Shown: positions 24,474-33,389, numbered from the stretch's first letter. The stretch: 64,000 nt of DNA from Candidatus Anammoxibacter sp. (GCA_021777055.1 JAIQZO010000067.1:62001-126000); one strand, 5' to 3'. Program-made: numbers and translations. The notes: a model not told the origin generated them from the sequence alone.

Positions 24474-26251
24474 ATAGGGACAAAATAATAATCTTGGGAC
24501 TTTCTTTGATCTTGATGGTGTCTGTCCGTCCTATATACGGGCAAATTCAGAACCAAGTTAATGGTACGAAAGAAAATAGGTCGGAATCAATGGGAGAAGT
24601 GTCTCAATCAGCCGCTAACCTATTCTATGAAGAAAGCATGTCTGTTGAAACTAGAGAGATAATAAAACAAAAGCTCTCTAAAATTAAGGAGGCAATCACG
24701 TACGGAACGATTAATGAAGCCGAAGTTGTTGTTGATGGTTTATTGGAAGAATTTCCCACAAATGTAAAAGCCCTTGGGTTTAAAGAACATATCGAAAGGT
24801 TACGCCATCTCGAAAACATAGAGGATCCAGATATTACAAACATAAACGAGATAAAAGAAAATGTGGAAATGATTGAAAAACAAATTATACCTAATACTGA
24901 GATTACACAGTTTCGTATAGAAGAGGAGATGGCACGTATAGAAGAACTCAAGGCTGGTAGCGAATTACCGTACAATGATAAGGATCTGATAACCCTTAAT
25001 TTCATCGATGTGGATGTAAGGGAGATTCTTTCATCAATTTCACTGCAACAAGAGGTAAGTATTGTACCGGCGCAAGGCGTTTCAGGTGCTATTTCTGTTC
25101 ATCTTTATCAGGTACCGTTGGATAAAGCCATGGAATATGTTTCCCTGGCAGCGGGGTGTGTTTATCAAAAACGTGGAGAGATGTATTACGTTTATAGACC
25201 AGAAGAGCCAATCGATCCGCAAGCGGAAAGACTAGAGATGAAAATGTTTAAAATCAAATACGCGGAGATTGAAAATATCCAAGAAATATTGGAATCCCTT
25301 CCGGGAATAAGATCGATCAATATCCATAGACAATCGAAGATTATCATGGTGGAAGATACGCCGGAGAATATTGCGAAAATTGAATCTGTCCTCCAATATT
25401 GGGATACTGAGCCAAGACAGGTGGTAATTGAAGCTTCGATCCTGGAGATTGATCTTACAGATGATATGGCAATGGGGGTAAACTGGGAAAAAATAGTGGG
25501 TGATGCACGGATAGGGACAGGTGGATTTAGCAGCGCAAGTGTTGATATTGACGGAGAGATTTCACCTATCAATCCTTCAGGGGCGGGTTTTTTTGGTAAC
25601 ATAATTACCGGTGCCGGCAATTTTTCGGCTGCTCTGGATACCTTGCAGTCCATGACAAAAATCAATACACTTTCCGCGCCTAAGATTCTTGCCATACACG
25701 GTAAACGGGCGGAAGTTCAGGTTGGTGGCGAGCAGGGGTATAGGGTTACGACTGTTAATGAGGGGATATCTACTGAGAATATAGAATTTATTCAAACAGG
25801 AACCATTCTGGATATAACACCGTACATTAATGATAACGGCACCGTATTGCTTGAAGTGAAACCCAGTATCAGGAGTGCCGTTCTTGAGCTTGGGATCCCG
25901 GTTGTTAAGACTACAGAGGTTACCACATGGCTCATGGCCAATAACGGGGCCACAGTTTTTATTGGTGGCCTTATTCAGGACACAAAAATAGTATCTACTA
26001 GTAAGGTTCCTTTGTTGGGTGACATACCTATAATAAGAGGTTTGTTTTCACGAAACTCCCATGACTATGGAAAGTCAGAACTGGTTATTTTAATCACACC
26101 ACGGATAGTGGGGACTGAACCGGGAGATATTGAGCAAATGGAATCCATTGAAGGAGTCCGAGAAATAGATAAGGACTTTGAGAATGAGCCTTTGCCTGGT
26201 TATGAGAAATTCTTTAAGTTTTTATCTCCTCATAAGATGAATAATTTATGA
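24470..26251 (+). CDS. pilQ: Outer-membrane secretin (PilQ/GspD family)
   Basis: Protein of 593 residues. A signal peptide (about 1-25), a helical spacer (to about 165), an STN domain (LITLNFIDVDVREILSSISL), an N1-type domain (FKIKYAEIENIQEILESL), then the secretin barrel domain with VVIEASILEIDLTDDMAMGVNW, VGGEQGYRV, GTILDITPYIND and the family-typical ending VPLLGDIPIIRGLFSR ... SELVILITPRIV. It forms the gated outer-membrane channel for the pilus. An outer membrane is therefore expected. No lipoprotein box is seen, so a separate pilotin may be needed. Confidence 0.93.
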   Translation: MNRDKIIILGLSLILMVSVRPIYGQIQNQVNGTKENRSESMGEVSQSAANLFYEESMSVETREIIKQKLSKIKEAITYGTINEAEVVVDGLLEEFPTNVKALGFKEHIERLRHLENIEDPDITNINEIKENVEMIEKQIIPNTEITQFRIEEEMARIEELKAGSELPYNDKDLITLNFIDVDVREILSSISLQQEVSIVPAQGVSGAISVHLYQVPLDKAMEYVSLAAGCVYQKRGEMYYVYRPEEPIDPQAERLEMKMFKIKYAEIENIQEILESLPGIRSINIHRQSKIIMVEDTPENIAKIESVLQYWDTEPRQVVIEASILEIDLTDDMAMGVNWEKIVGDARIGTGGFSSASVDIDGEISPINPSGAGFFGNIITGAGNFSAALDTLQSMTKINTLSAPKILAIHGKRAEVQVGGEQGYRVTTVNEGISTENIEFIQTGTILDITPYINDNGTVLLEVKPSIRSAVLELGIPVVKTTEVTTWLMANNGATVFIGGLIQDTKIVSTSKVPLLGDIPIIRGLFSRNSHDYGKSELVILITPRIVGTEPGDIEQMESIEGVREIDKDFENEPLPGYEKFFKFLSPHKMNNL

Positions 26252-26451
26252 CAATATTGTAACTATTTAGGCATTCAATGTTAGCACACGCAAATAGCTA
26301 ACCGGGCAATGCTGACTATTTAGTGTAATGAGAGGTAAGAATTCAGTAGTCAGAAAACAGAATTCAGTAAGAGCTTTACCCGTAATCTAAATTGTTGTGG
26401 TGGCATTAATGTTATGGGTATAAATTTGATGCTAAATTATAGGAGAATATA
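26252..26451. repeat. Spacer with two dispersed repeat motifs
   Basis: 26270-26317 carries a TGTTAGCAC...AAATAGCTAACCGGGCAA motif seen also at 62983 and, reversed, near 61399. GAATTCAGTAGTCAGAAAAC near 26339 belongs to the CAGAATTCAG family (31881, 35142, 57760). Confidence 0.6.
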
Positions 26452-26820
26452 GTGGATGCAGACAAAAGAAAGTTTAAACGGTTTGATGCTTTTATGGACG
26501 TGCAGTTTCGTGCTCAGAACACCAAGTCTGATAATGAAACCGGTTTAAGTAGGGATCTTTCCCGTGAAGGAATTAGAGTTAGCACTAATCGTATGCTTGA
26601 TGTTGGTATACTCGTAAACCTTAAAATCCACTTGCCGAATGAAGCAGCTGCGGTGAATAGTACGGGTAGAGTGATGTGGTCTCGTCCGGGAAATCATAAA
26701 GAGTTAAGTTATGATTCCGGTTTACACTTTGTTCTCATGGATCCTGCGGAAAAATTTCGTGTACTTGACTATGCGTATAATTTCTGGCGTGAGGCTAAAG
26801 TGAATAATATAAGTGCCTAA
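26452..26820 (+). CDS. PilZ-domain c-di-GMP receptor
   Basis: Protein of 122 residues starting at GTG 26452, with AGGAG 7 bases upstream. The RKFKRF and SRDLSREGIRV segments match the RxxxR and (D/N)xSxxG motifs that bind c-di-GMP. A single PilZ domain with no output domain suggests it acts by binding a partner, plausibly the pilus ATPase. The final codons ATA AGT GCC TAA are the first 9-mer unit of the array that follows, so the protein's end was shaped by the repeat. Confidence 0.88.
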   Translation: MDADKRKFKRFDAFMDVQFRAQNTKSDNETGLSRDLSREGIRVSTNRMLDVGILVNLKIHLPNEAAAVNSTGRVMWSRPGNHKELSYDSGLHFVLMDPAEKFRVLDYAYNFWREAKVNNISA

Positions 26821-26917
26821 GAAATAAATGCTTAAAGTGCCTAAAGTGCCTAAAGTGCCTAAAGTGCCTAAAATGCCTAAAATGCCTAAAATGACAAATG
26901 CCCAAAGTTCCTAAAAG
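26809..26917 (+). repeat. 9-bp array overlapping the PilZ stop codon
   Basis: TATAAGTGCCTAAGAAATAA then seven units at 9-bp steps and a degraded tail. The first unit supplies the PilZ stop. Confidence 0.9.
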
Positions 26918-26979
26918 TAGGTAATATCTTTCTCCATTAAAATTGGTTGTATTGCTTCATATTTTCATTTCTGATCAAC

Positions 26980-27021
26980 AAATTTTAGGCACTTTAGCTC
27001 ATTTTAGGCATTTTAGGTAAT
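26980..27021 (-). repeat. Short 9-bp array upstream of second GGDEF gene
   Basis: TTTTAGGCACTTTAGCTCAT then two further YTTTAGGCA units. It lies opposite to the array at 26809. Confidence 0.8.
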
Positions 27022-27074
27022 TCTCTACACTCTGATGTTGAAAAATATCCTTGTTATGTTAAATCATTAAACAA

Positions 27075-27956
27075 ATGTCAAACAGACTACCAATTATAAT
27101 TTTACTCTCTGCCATAGCTATTGGAGCGCTTCAATACACTTATTATCCACATGTGAGTGAAATTGATTTGTACAGCTTAATATCTGAAATCATTATTGCA
27201 ATAACCGTGTTGATGCTGATATTTGATTTACGTAGCTTTCGGGGGAATAAACAGATCTATGTTTTGATGTTGTTGGGTTTTGTTTTACTGTTTTTTGCCT
27301 TTTGGACAGATATGTTGGATGAGATAATTGATCAGCCAAGATTGATGACTACAATTTTTGAAGATCTTTGTCAAATGGCAGGTTTTATTACCGTAATCAT
27401 CGGTATAAGCAAGTGGACTCTGATCAATAACCGGCAAAACAAAGAGTTACAAAGATTCGCAACAACTGACAGCTTAACGGGCTTGTTTGTTCGCAGATAT
27501 TTCAATGAGAAAGTAAGTGATGAATTTATTAGGTGCCGTTGTAGTAAAGGTATATTTTCCATACTATTGATTGACTTTGATAACTTTAAATCTATTAATG
27601 ACAAATATGGCCATTCATGTGGTGACGATGTTCTAAGTATTTATGCAAAAGAGATAAAAAAGATCCAGCGAGAAACAGATGTTTTTGCTCGTTGGGGTGG
27701 GGAAGAGTTTATAGTGCTAGCAATTGAAAGTAATATTGAAGATTGTGCCAACCTATGTGAAAAACTAAGGCAACATGCCAGAAGCTTGTTGGTGGCAGTT
27801 GGAGATGAGGTTATCAATTTTACTGTAAGTATTGGAGCTGCAACATTGAGAGAGGATGATGATTCTGTTGAAATGTTGATTAATAGAGCAGATCAATTAC
27901 TATACAAAGCAAAGAGAAACGGTAGAAATTGTTTTTATATCGATTCTTCTAGATAA
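27075..27956 (+). CDS. Membrane-bound diguanylate cyclase (GGDEF)
   Basis: Protein of 293 residues. Four hydrophobic spans lie in about 6-115, then the GGDEF domain starts TTDSLTGLFVRRYFN; the active loop is RWGGEEF (208-212), with an I-site RxxD (RETD) five residues before it. It makes c-di-GMP at the membrane and is expected to be product-inhibited. No Shine-Dalgarno precedes the ATG; a short reverse 9-mer array lies about 55 bases upstream. It follows the PilZ gene, so producer and receptor are adjacent. Confidence 0.9.
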   Translation: MSNRLPIIILLSAIAIGALQYTYYPHVSEIDLYSLISEIIIAITVLMLIFDLRSFRGNKQIYVLMLLGFVLLFFAFWTDMLDEIIDQPRLMTTIFEDLCQMAGFITVIIGISKWTLINNRQNKELQRFATTDSLTGLFVRRYFNEKVSDEFIRCRCSKGIFSILLIDFDNFKSINDKYGHSCGDDVLSIYAKEIKKIQRETDVFARWGGEEFIVLAIESNIEDCANLCEKLRQHARSLLVAVGDEVINFTVSIGAATLREDDDSVEMLINRADQLLYKAKRNGRNCFYIDSSR

Positions 27957-27984
27957 AATAAATAACGTCATATAGTTGATGCGC

Positions 27985-28170
27985 TCAAGTAAGGCATGCT
28001 ATTCTGTTACCTTTCCACATCTTTTTAAAAAACTCAGGGCCATATCCTTCTCGATCAAAGACTTGCGTGAAACGTGCTAGATGCCGATCTATTTCCAGTC
28101 TCTCCTCACTAGGTTGGTTTGGTACTTCTTTCAATAATCGAGGCACTATCTCACTACGTAACATATCCAT
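27985..28170 (-). pseudogene. Fragment resembling a transposase
   Basis: A 61-residue frame with LRSEIVPRLLKEVP and RFTQVFDREGYGPEFFKKMW. This resembles the internal part of large transposase-like proteins that I recall with FDREGYSPEFF-type motifs; the rest of such a protein is absent on both sides. It is most likely a relic. The resemblance is from memory and moderate. Confidence 0.45.
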
Positions 28171-28468
28171 TAAACCGCTATTAAATTATGTACTTATAAC
28201 AAAACTGCAAGTTACGACGGTATTGGTGTAAGATAGGTGAACGGAAGGTTGGATGGGTAGGTAATGGACTTTCTTGTTAAGTTATCAATTGGACATATTC
28301 TCACACCTTGTTATTGGCAAATGGGAGAATGTGAATTGAATTGCGGTTATGTTGAGCTGTTGACATCTCCGGATGTGGATGATAATATTATGGCAAATCA
28401 CATAATGATTTTAGGGAACAGTGAATTGACTGGTTGGAATAGTTAGATTAAACATTTAGAATTGAATT
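28171..28468. other. Spacer, no supported gene
   Basis: A 60-residue frame (28264-28446) with no recognised relatives or good start signal is the only candidate. Confidence 0.4.
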
Positions 28469-29077
28469 ATGGGAAACAAGAAGATCCATGATCTGAGATT
28501 GATCGATTCTGCGAAATGGGATCGTGCGGAATGGAGTGCCACTGGTTATTTTTTTGATCAAAGGAACAATAATTTACCGTGTCTGGGTTTTATATTTAAT
28601 AAAAACAAGTATGGGAAAAAAATTTTTAAACAATGGTATAAGCAGTTTGGCAGTGTAGATATTTTTGAAGAGTTAAGGGTCTCTATTATTGACGGATTAG
28701 AGGATTATGATGGTATTGGGTATGTGGTTCACTTGAGTTCTGATCCTCTTCAAACACATAAAAGGCTCGAGTCTCTGTCCATAAAGTCGGATTACAAGAA
28801 AATCGGAGTGGAAAGTCTGTTTCAGTCTATGAATCCTCATCCGGGATCAAATCATTTGGCCGATTTTCGCCAGAGGTACGAGGAGTTAGGAGAGTATGCG
28901 GTGACTCCATTGTACAGAAAATCGTTTGGAAAAGGTATAGGTGTTAATCTGGAGTCGTCAATAATAAAGAAAACAATCCACTTTCGGAAGTTAAAAGAGA
29001 TAGAGAATGGTGATCCGGATTGGCCCATATTTAAATCAGGTATCCTGCATTTACGTAAAGGGGACGTCAGGAAATAA
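28469..29077 (+). CDS. Unknown protein, 202 residues
   Basis: I do not recognise this protein. It is soluble, lacks a signal peptide or membrane span, and has mixed alpha/beta character with segments such as LPCLGFIFNKNKYGKKIFKQWYKQFG and IGYVVHLSSDPLQTHKRL. Codon use looks coding. No clear Shine-Dalgarno is seen before the ATG. It stands alone between a transposase relic and a repeat-rich spacer, so it may be acquired cargo. Confidence 0.6.
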   Translation: MGNKKIHDLRLIDSAKWDRAEWSATGYFFDQRNNNLPCLGFIFNKNKYGKKIFKQWYKQFGSVDIFEELRVSIIDGLEDYDGIGYVVHLSSDPLQTHKRLESLSIKSDYKKIGVESLFQSMNPHPGSNHLADFRQRYEELGEYAVTPLYRKSFGKGIGVNLESSIIKKTIHFRKLKEIENGDPDWPIFKSGILHLRKGDVRK

Positions 29078-29789
29078 GTTGATAGTATAGGAATTTTCAT
29101 TTTAATTCGTTGTAAGGTTAAGGGTTGTAGAATGTGTGAAATATGATAAATGTAGGGTGCGTATCACGCACCGGCATACTGACTTGCATTTCGGTGCATA
29201 ATATGGACCCTACATAGAATATTCTGCACATATCAGTGATTCTGTGGTTAAAGCCCGCCGTAGGAGATAATTTAATAGTATAGAAATTTTCATTTTAAGA
29301 TTAAGATAGTTGTTTCTTTTCTAATCAAATCAAACCTGAAGGTTTGATTTACATTTCGTAACTCAAGGCTTTAGCCTTGATGATGTAAGGGGAGATATCC
29401 GTTTGCGATAGGAGGCGCTTCTCTTTGGAGATTCTAGCCCGCCGTAGGTGCTAACTTATTGTTTTTGTCTGATCTTTACTTCTGTAAGTAAAAATAATTT
29501 GTACAAAAAGAACCGACACTAGACATTTGGTTTATTATATGATATTATGCTTCCTTTTGTCTTATATGTATGGGGTGTTGTGACTGGTAGACCTGCTTTT
29601 TGTTTCCATTTCAAAACTTTCCAAGTTTCATTAGCGAATAGATTCCCCAGTTTTTGTGATGAAGTAAATATATGTAATCTTCTATCTGGAATATAACCTT
29701 AAAGTTTATGCAACATTTTTGCAAATATGTTTTGTGATAATGTTTAAACAGCATTTTTTTTTTAACAGTTAATGTAAAGAGACCAAATT
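29078..29789. repeat. Repeat-rich spacer
   Basis: Contains ATAGGAATTTTCATTTTAAT (29087), also at 12303 and partly at 29279; GTGCGTATCACGCAC palindrome (29158); GCCCGCCGTAGG motif twice (about 29252 and 29442), related to 12766; AAACCTGAAGGTTT (29334) and AAGGCTTTAGCCTT (29364) palindromes. No gene is supported. Confidence 0.7.
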
Positions 29790-30641
29790 ATGAAATTGAT
29801 AAAGTATTCTTTTCTGTCTTACGCTTTTTTTATAGGTATAATCTTTTGCGTAAATGCTTTTGCTGATATTAATGAACCAATCTTAGATGCGGTTAGTAAG
29901 TATGAAAAGGATGAAGAGGATGGGAAAAGTGAGGCGGCTAACTTACCGAAAGAGATTCGTATTGAAAAAGATAGCTCTGTAATGATGTTGATCCCGGCAG
30001 GTTCTTTTTGGAGAGGTATAAAGATTGGGACTACTCACCATGATGCACCTTTACATAAAGTATACTTAAAATCATTTTATATGGATAAGAGCGAGGTTAC
30101 TAATAGTCAGTATGCCACATTCTTAAAAGAAACTGGTTTTCGTCCGCCGTTATACTGGAATGATCCGCGCTTTAATGATCCAATGTTTCCCGTTGTTGGA
30201 GTAAGATGGAAACATGCGGTTGCTTATGCTGAATGGGCGGGTAAGCGTTTGCCAACAGAGGCCGAATGGGAAAAGGCTGCAAGGGGCGGTTTGGAGGCAA
30301 AGAATTATCCATGGGGAGATGAGATAGGTGTGGCAGAGGAGCATGCAAACTTCCATAGTATGCAGGCTAAACCGGTTGCGTCTTATAGTCCAAATGGTTA
30401 CGGGTTATTTGATATGGCAGGAAATGTATGGGAATGGGTTGCCGATTATTATGGGGCAAACTATTATAATATGGCTGAGTTGTCAAATCCTCCGGGGCCG
30501 GAAGAAGGCAGAAATCGTATTGTTCGCGGTGGTGCTTTTAATACCAGTGGACAGTCGTTGATGTGTGGCCACAGACACTATTATGATCCTAACCTTTCCA
30601 TGTATATGATCGGGTTTCGTTGTGCGAAAGATGTTGAATAA
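29790..30641 (+). CDS. Secreted SUMF1/FGE-like domain protein
   Basis: Protein of 283 residues with a signal peptide (about 1-25) and an FGE-sulfatase (SUMF1) domain: MLIPAGSFWRG, YMDKSEVTNSQYATFL, GKRLPTEAEWEKAARGG, YPWGDE, GLFDMAGNVWEWVADYY, RIVRGGAFN, and MIGFRCAKD. The family includes formylglycine-generating enzymes, but most bacterial members with one Cys in this region are not catalytic. Here only one Cys (SLMCGHRH) lies at the equivalent spot, so a binding or structural role is likelier. It ends just inside the next gene's frame. Confidence 0.88.
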   Translation: MKLIKYSFLSYAFFIGIIFCVNAFADINEPILDAVSKYEKDEEDGKSEAANLPKEIRIEKDSSVMMLIPAGSFWRGIKIGTTHHDAPLHKVYLKSFYMDKSEVTNSQYATFLKETGFRPPLYWNDPRFNDPMFPVVGVRWKHAVAYAEWAGKRLPTEAEWEKAARGGLEAKNYPWGDEIGVAEEHANFHSMQAKPVASYSPNGYGLFDMAGNVWEWVADYYGANYYNMAELSNPPGPEEGRNRIVRGGAFNTSGQSLMCGHRHYYDPNLSMYMIGFRCAKDVE

Positions 30642-30654
30642 TCGAACGTTGTCA

Positions 30655-31308
30655 ATGGGAAAAATGAACGCAAATGAAGGGAACATGAAAGGTGCATATG
30701 CCAAGGCTTGTTTGATGGCTTGCGAACAGCTATATAAGATGGATCCGGAGGAAATTGCGCGATGCACCGGGGCAGATTATGATAAGCAGGGCCATTCGTT
30801 AAGTTTTGAGTATATGGGCGGTGTTTATAGAGTTGATTGCGGTAACGGGAATGTTTTCTCTCCTGAAGGAGATTGTGTTGATGATACAGTGCTGAAGACG
30901 CTTTTTTTGCACTATTTAACAAATGGTAAGAGTCTATTGATAAAGGGTCGTCAAGTTGCATTCAGTGAAATTCCCGGTGGTGGAGCAATGTACGATAATT
31001 CTTACAAAAAGAGGGTCGTTTTGCCTCTGGTGAAGAGGTTTGGGGGTGATCCTGATGCGTTATTGGAAGCTTCTCGTCGATTTAATGGAGAGAAGGCTTG
31101 TTATGGTGATTTAAGTGTTACGATAAATGTCTTTCCTATGGTTCCGGTTACATATGTTGTCTGGAAGGGAGATGATGAATTTTCACCTTCTGCGACAATT
31201 CTATTTGACGAATCCATATCATTGTCCTTACCTGTTGAAGATATCGTTATTATGACAAGTTTTGCAACTTATACATTGATTAAAGAGGCGGGTAGTGTAA
31301 AGGGCTGA
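30655..31308 (+). CDS. DUF3786-family protein
   Basis: Protein of about 217 residues. The start is uncertain: in-frame ATGs at 30622, 30655, 30664 and 30685; 30655 avoids overlap with the previous gene. Landmarks are IARCTGADYDKQGHSLSFEYMGG, LFLHYLTNGKS, LVKRFGGDPDALLEASRRFNGEKACYGDLSVTINVFPMVPVTYVVWKGDDEF and LPVEDIVIMTSF, the DUF3786 pattern common in anaerobes with corrinoid/Wood-Ljungdahl metabolism. Its function is unknown to me. Confidence 0.8.
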   Translation: MGKMNANEGNMKGAYAKACLMACEQLYKMDPEEIARCTGADYDKQGHSLSFEYMGGVYRVDCGNGNVFSPEGDCVDDTVLKTLFLHYLTNGKSLLIKGRQVAFSEIPGGGAMYDNSYKKRVVLPLVKRFGGDPDALLEASRRFNGEKACYGDLSVTINVFPMVPVTYVVWKGDDEFSPSATILFDESISLSLPVEDIVIMTSFATYTLIKEAGSVKG

Positions 31309-31330
31309 AAATGAATAACATATTCAGCCC
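31302..31330 (+). terminator. Hairpin over the DUF3786 stop
   Basis: GGGCTGAA pairs with TTCAGCCC, 8 bp with a 13-base loop; it includes the stop codon. No T-run follows, so its action as a terminator is uncertain. Confidence 0.4.
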
Positions 31331-31517
31331 ATTCCTAAATTAAGAAATGTGTGGGTTCGTATTTCTCCTTTTTTGTTTAACTGTGAACTTTAATGCTTTT
31401 CTATTATATGTTCTTAAGTGCTAATTAAAAAAACCTTGATTATATAATTTAAAATAAGTACTATTTAACTACTTATTTTCAGATTAACTATTTAGGTGTA
31501 AATTAAGGTGTAAAACT

Positions 31518-31763
31518 ATGGAAATATTGTTAGTCAAAGCTATTGGATTGTATGAATGGGTGATGATTGCCCGTATTGTTTTAACTTGGATACCCCATAA
31601 TGTGAATCATCCAGCTGCTCAGTTTCTTTATAAAATTACGGAACCTGTTCTTAATCCAATAAGAAGGGTTATTCCGCCGGTTATGGGCATTGATTTTTCT
31701 CCGATAATTGTATTTGTTGCTCTAGGATTTATTAAACGGATGTTGTTCCGAGGTCTGCTCTAA
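31518..31763 (+). CDS. YggT-family membrane protein
   Basis: Protein of 81 residues. YEWVMIARIVLTWIP, LYKITEPVLNPIRRVIPP and GIDFSPIIVFVALGFIKRML are the YggT landmarks, with two membrane spans. Family members occur near cell division or osmotic genes, with no settled biochemical role. It stands alone, with over 200 bases on each side. Confidence 0.88.
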   Translation: MEILLVKAIGLYEWVMIARIVLTWIPHNVNHPAAQFLYKITEPVLNPIRRVIPPVMGIDFSPIIVFVALGFIKRMLFRGLL

Positions 31764-32067
31764 TCTGATGTGTTGATATTTGCATGTAAATATTGGCCAC
31801 AGTTTTCACGAAAGAGGGTCGCGCTTCTTGTAAGTGAAAGTTTGTGGCTATTTTTCTATATATAACATAGTGCGGGTAAGCTGCAACCAGAATACAGAAT
31901 ACAGAATAACGCATAGATTTGTAGTTATTTCACTATGCTATTTACCGTAAAAATGTTTCGACTCTTGAATTCTGAATTCCATAAAAACTACAAAATCTTA
32001 AGAAAAGAAGTTTTTATAAAGTAATACTACAAATATATACCTTGTTTACGGCAGAATAATAGAGCTG
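31764..32067. repeat. Spacer with CAGAATTCAG-type dispersed repeat
   Basis: CAGAATACAGAATACAGAAT at 31891, an ATAGATTTGTAGTTATTTCA piece shared with 61351, and GAATTCTGAATTCCATAAAA near 31969 that is the reverse complement of 57751-57770. It looks like one element of about 140 bp. Confidence 0.65.
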
Positions 32068-32859
32068 ATGATTAAGACGGTTTTGACTATTGCGGGGTCG
32101 GATTCCTGCTGCGGAGCCGGAGTTCAAGCGGATATAAAGGCGATTAATGCATCTGGTGCTTATGGCGTATGTGCCATAACGGCTTTAACTGCTCAGAATT
32201 CACAAGGTGTGGATAGCGTGTTAGAGGTAGGTGGGGGCTTTGTTGGCTGTCAGATTGATTCTTTAGCAAATGATTTTGATATAGCGGCAGTAAAGACCGG
32301 CATGCTGGTAAATTCTGATGTTGTCAAGGACGTGGTTTGCCGTGTTGAACGGTTTGGTTTTGATTTGTTAGTGGTTGATCCGGTTATCATTTCGAAGAAT
32401 GGTAAACAGCTTCTTTCTGATGATGGAGTAACGGTTATGTGTGGAGGTTTGTTCCCTCGGGCGTTTTTAGTGACGCCGAATATACCGGAAGCAGAAATGA
32501 TTGTTCGTGGAAAGATAAATAATCTGGATGATATGAAATCCGCCGCACAGACATTGATAAAATTGGGTCCGAAAAACGTTTTGATTAAAGGCGGGCACCT
32601 TGATTCTTCTATAAAGTCGGAGGGTATGGCCATTGATCTGCTGTTTGATGGTGGCTCTTTTAGGATATTCAAAAAGCGTTTTCTTGAAAATAAAATAGTA
32701 CATGGAACCGGATGCGTGCTTTCTGCTGTAATAACAGCAGAGCTGGCTAAGGGTAGCGATATTGTTAATGCGGTACATATGGCGAAGGCGTTTATTTTTA
32801 ACGCAATGGACTCTGCTGTATATTTAGGAAAAGGTGCGGCTCTGATTAACGGGGTGTAA
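32068..32859 (+). CDS. thiD: Hydroxymethylpyrimidine (phosphate) kinase
   Basis: Protein of 263 residues, ribokinase fold. TIAGSDSCCGAGVQADIKAI, TALTAQNSQGV, VKTGML, VVDPV, TPNIPEAE, VLIKGGH and the anion-hole motif HGTGCVLSAVI are all present. It phosphorylates HMP twice in thiamine biosynthesis. No TPP riboswitch or thiE is seen next to it. Confidence 0.93.
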   Translation: MIKTVLTIAGSDSCCGAGVQADIKAINASGAYGVCAITALTAQNSQGVDSVLEVGGGFVGCQIDSLANDFDIAAVKTGMLVNSDVVKDVVCRVERFGFDLLVVDPVIISKNGKQLLSDDGVTVMCGGLFPRAFLVTPNIPEAEMIVRGKINNLDDMKSAAQTLIKLGPKNVLIKGGHLDSSIKSEGMAIDLLFDGGSFRIFKKRFLENKIVHGTGCVLSAVITAELAKGSDIVNAVHMAKAFIFNAMDSAVYLGKGAALINGV

Positions 32860-32921
32860 TGTTGCCATATATAAACTTCGTTTATGAAACGAAATTAAAT
32901 AAGATATAAGGAGATATAAGA

Positions 32922-33389
32922 ATGAAAGGTGTTAAGTGCGGTTTGGCTGTTTTCTTTTTAAGCTTTTTCTGCCTGGCGACATATGCGGTTGCTGAAGATA
33001 AACAGGCGTCGGCTAAAGTGGAGTCGTTTATCCTTGAGTGTAGTGAAAAAATTGATATGGGTTATTATGGCATCGCAAGTGTACATTTGGATTTAGGTAA
33101 AGAGATGTCGTGTTCGTTGATCCTGGATAACAATCTGATTGGGTTACCGCATTCTGCAGGTAATAAGCTTTTGCTGAATTTGCGTGATGCACCGAGTCCC
33201 CATGTTGTTGTTTCGCCTCAATTTGGTGAAACTGATGGTAATGGAAGATTGAAATTTAATATTACTGCAACGAAGAGGGGCACTGCGTGGGTAGCATGGA
33301 CAGTGGCGGATGAAAAAGGTGAGTTTGTTTTTAGCAAAGGGGCTATCAAAAAAGGGCTTGCGGTCGGGTTGTTTGTTAAAGTGAAATAG
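32922..33389 (+). CDS. Secreted protein of unknown function
   Basis: Protein of 155 residues with a signal peptide cleaved near YAVAED (about 24). The remainder is beta-rich, with SCSLILDNNLIG and GNGRLKFNITATKRGTAWVAWTVADEKGEFV, suggesting an Ig-like fold. An AAGGAGATATAAG ribosome site precedes the ATG. I do not recognise a family. Confidence 0.7.
   Translation: MKGVKCGLAVFFLSFFCLATYAVAEDKQASAKVESFILECSEKIDMGYYGIASVHLDLGKEMSCSLILDNNLIGLPHSAGNKLLLNLRDAPSPHVVVSPQFGETDGNGRLKFNITATKRGTAWVAWTVADEKGEFVFSKGAIKKGLAVGLFVKVK

Noticed and set aside
28264..28446. 60-residue plus-strand open frame
   Set aside because: No recognised relatives and only a weak start signal; could be real but is not supported.
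30622..30654. Fusion or overlap between the SUMF1-like and DUF3786 genes
   Set aside because: They are in different frames and later in-frame ATGs avoid the overlap.
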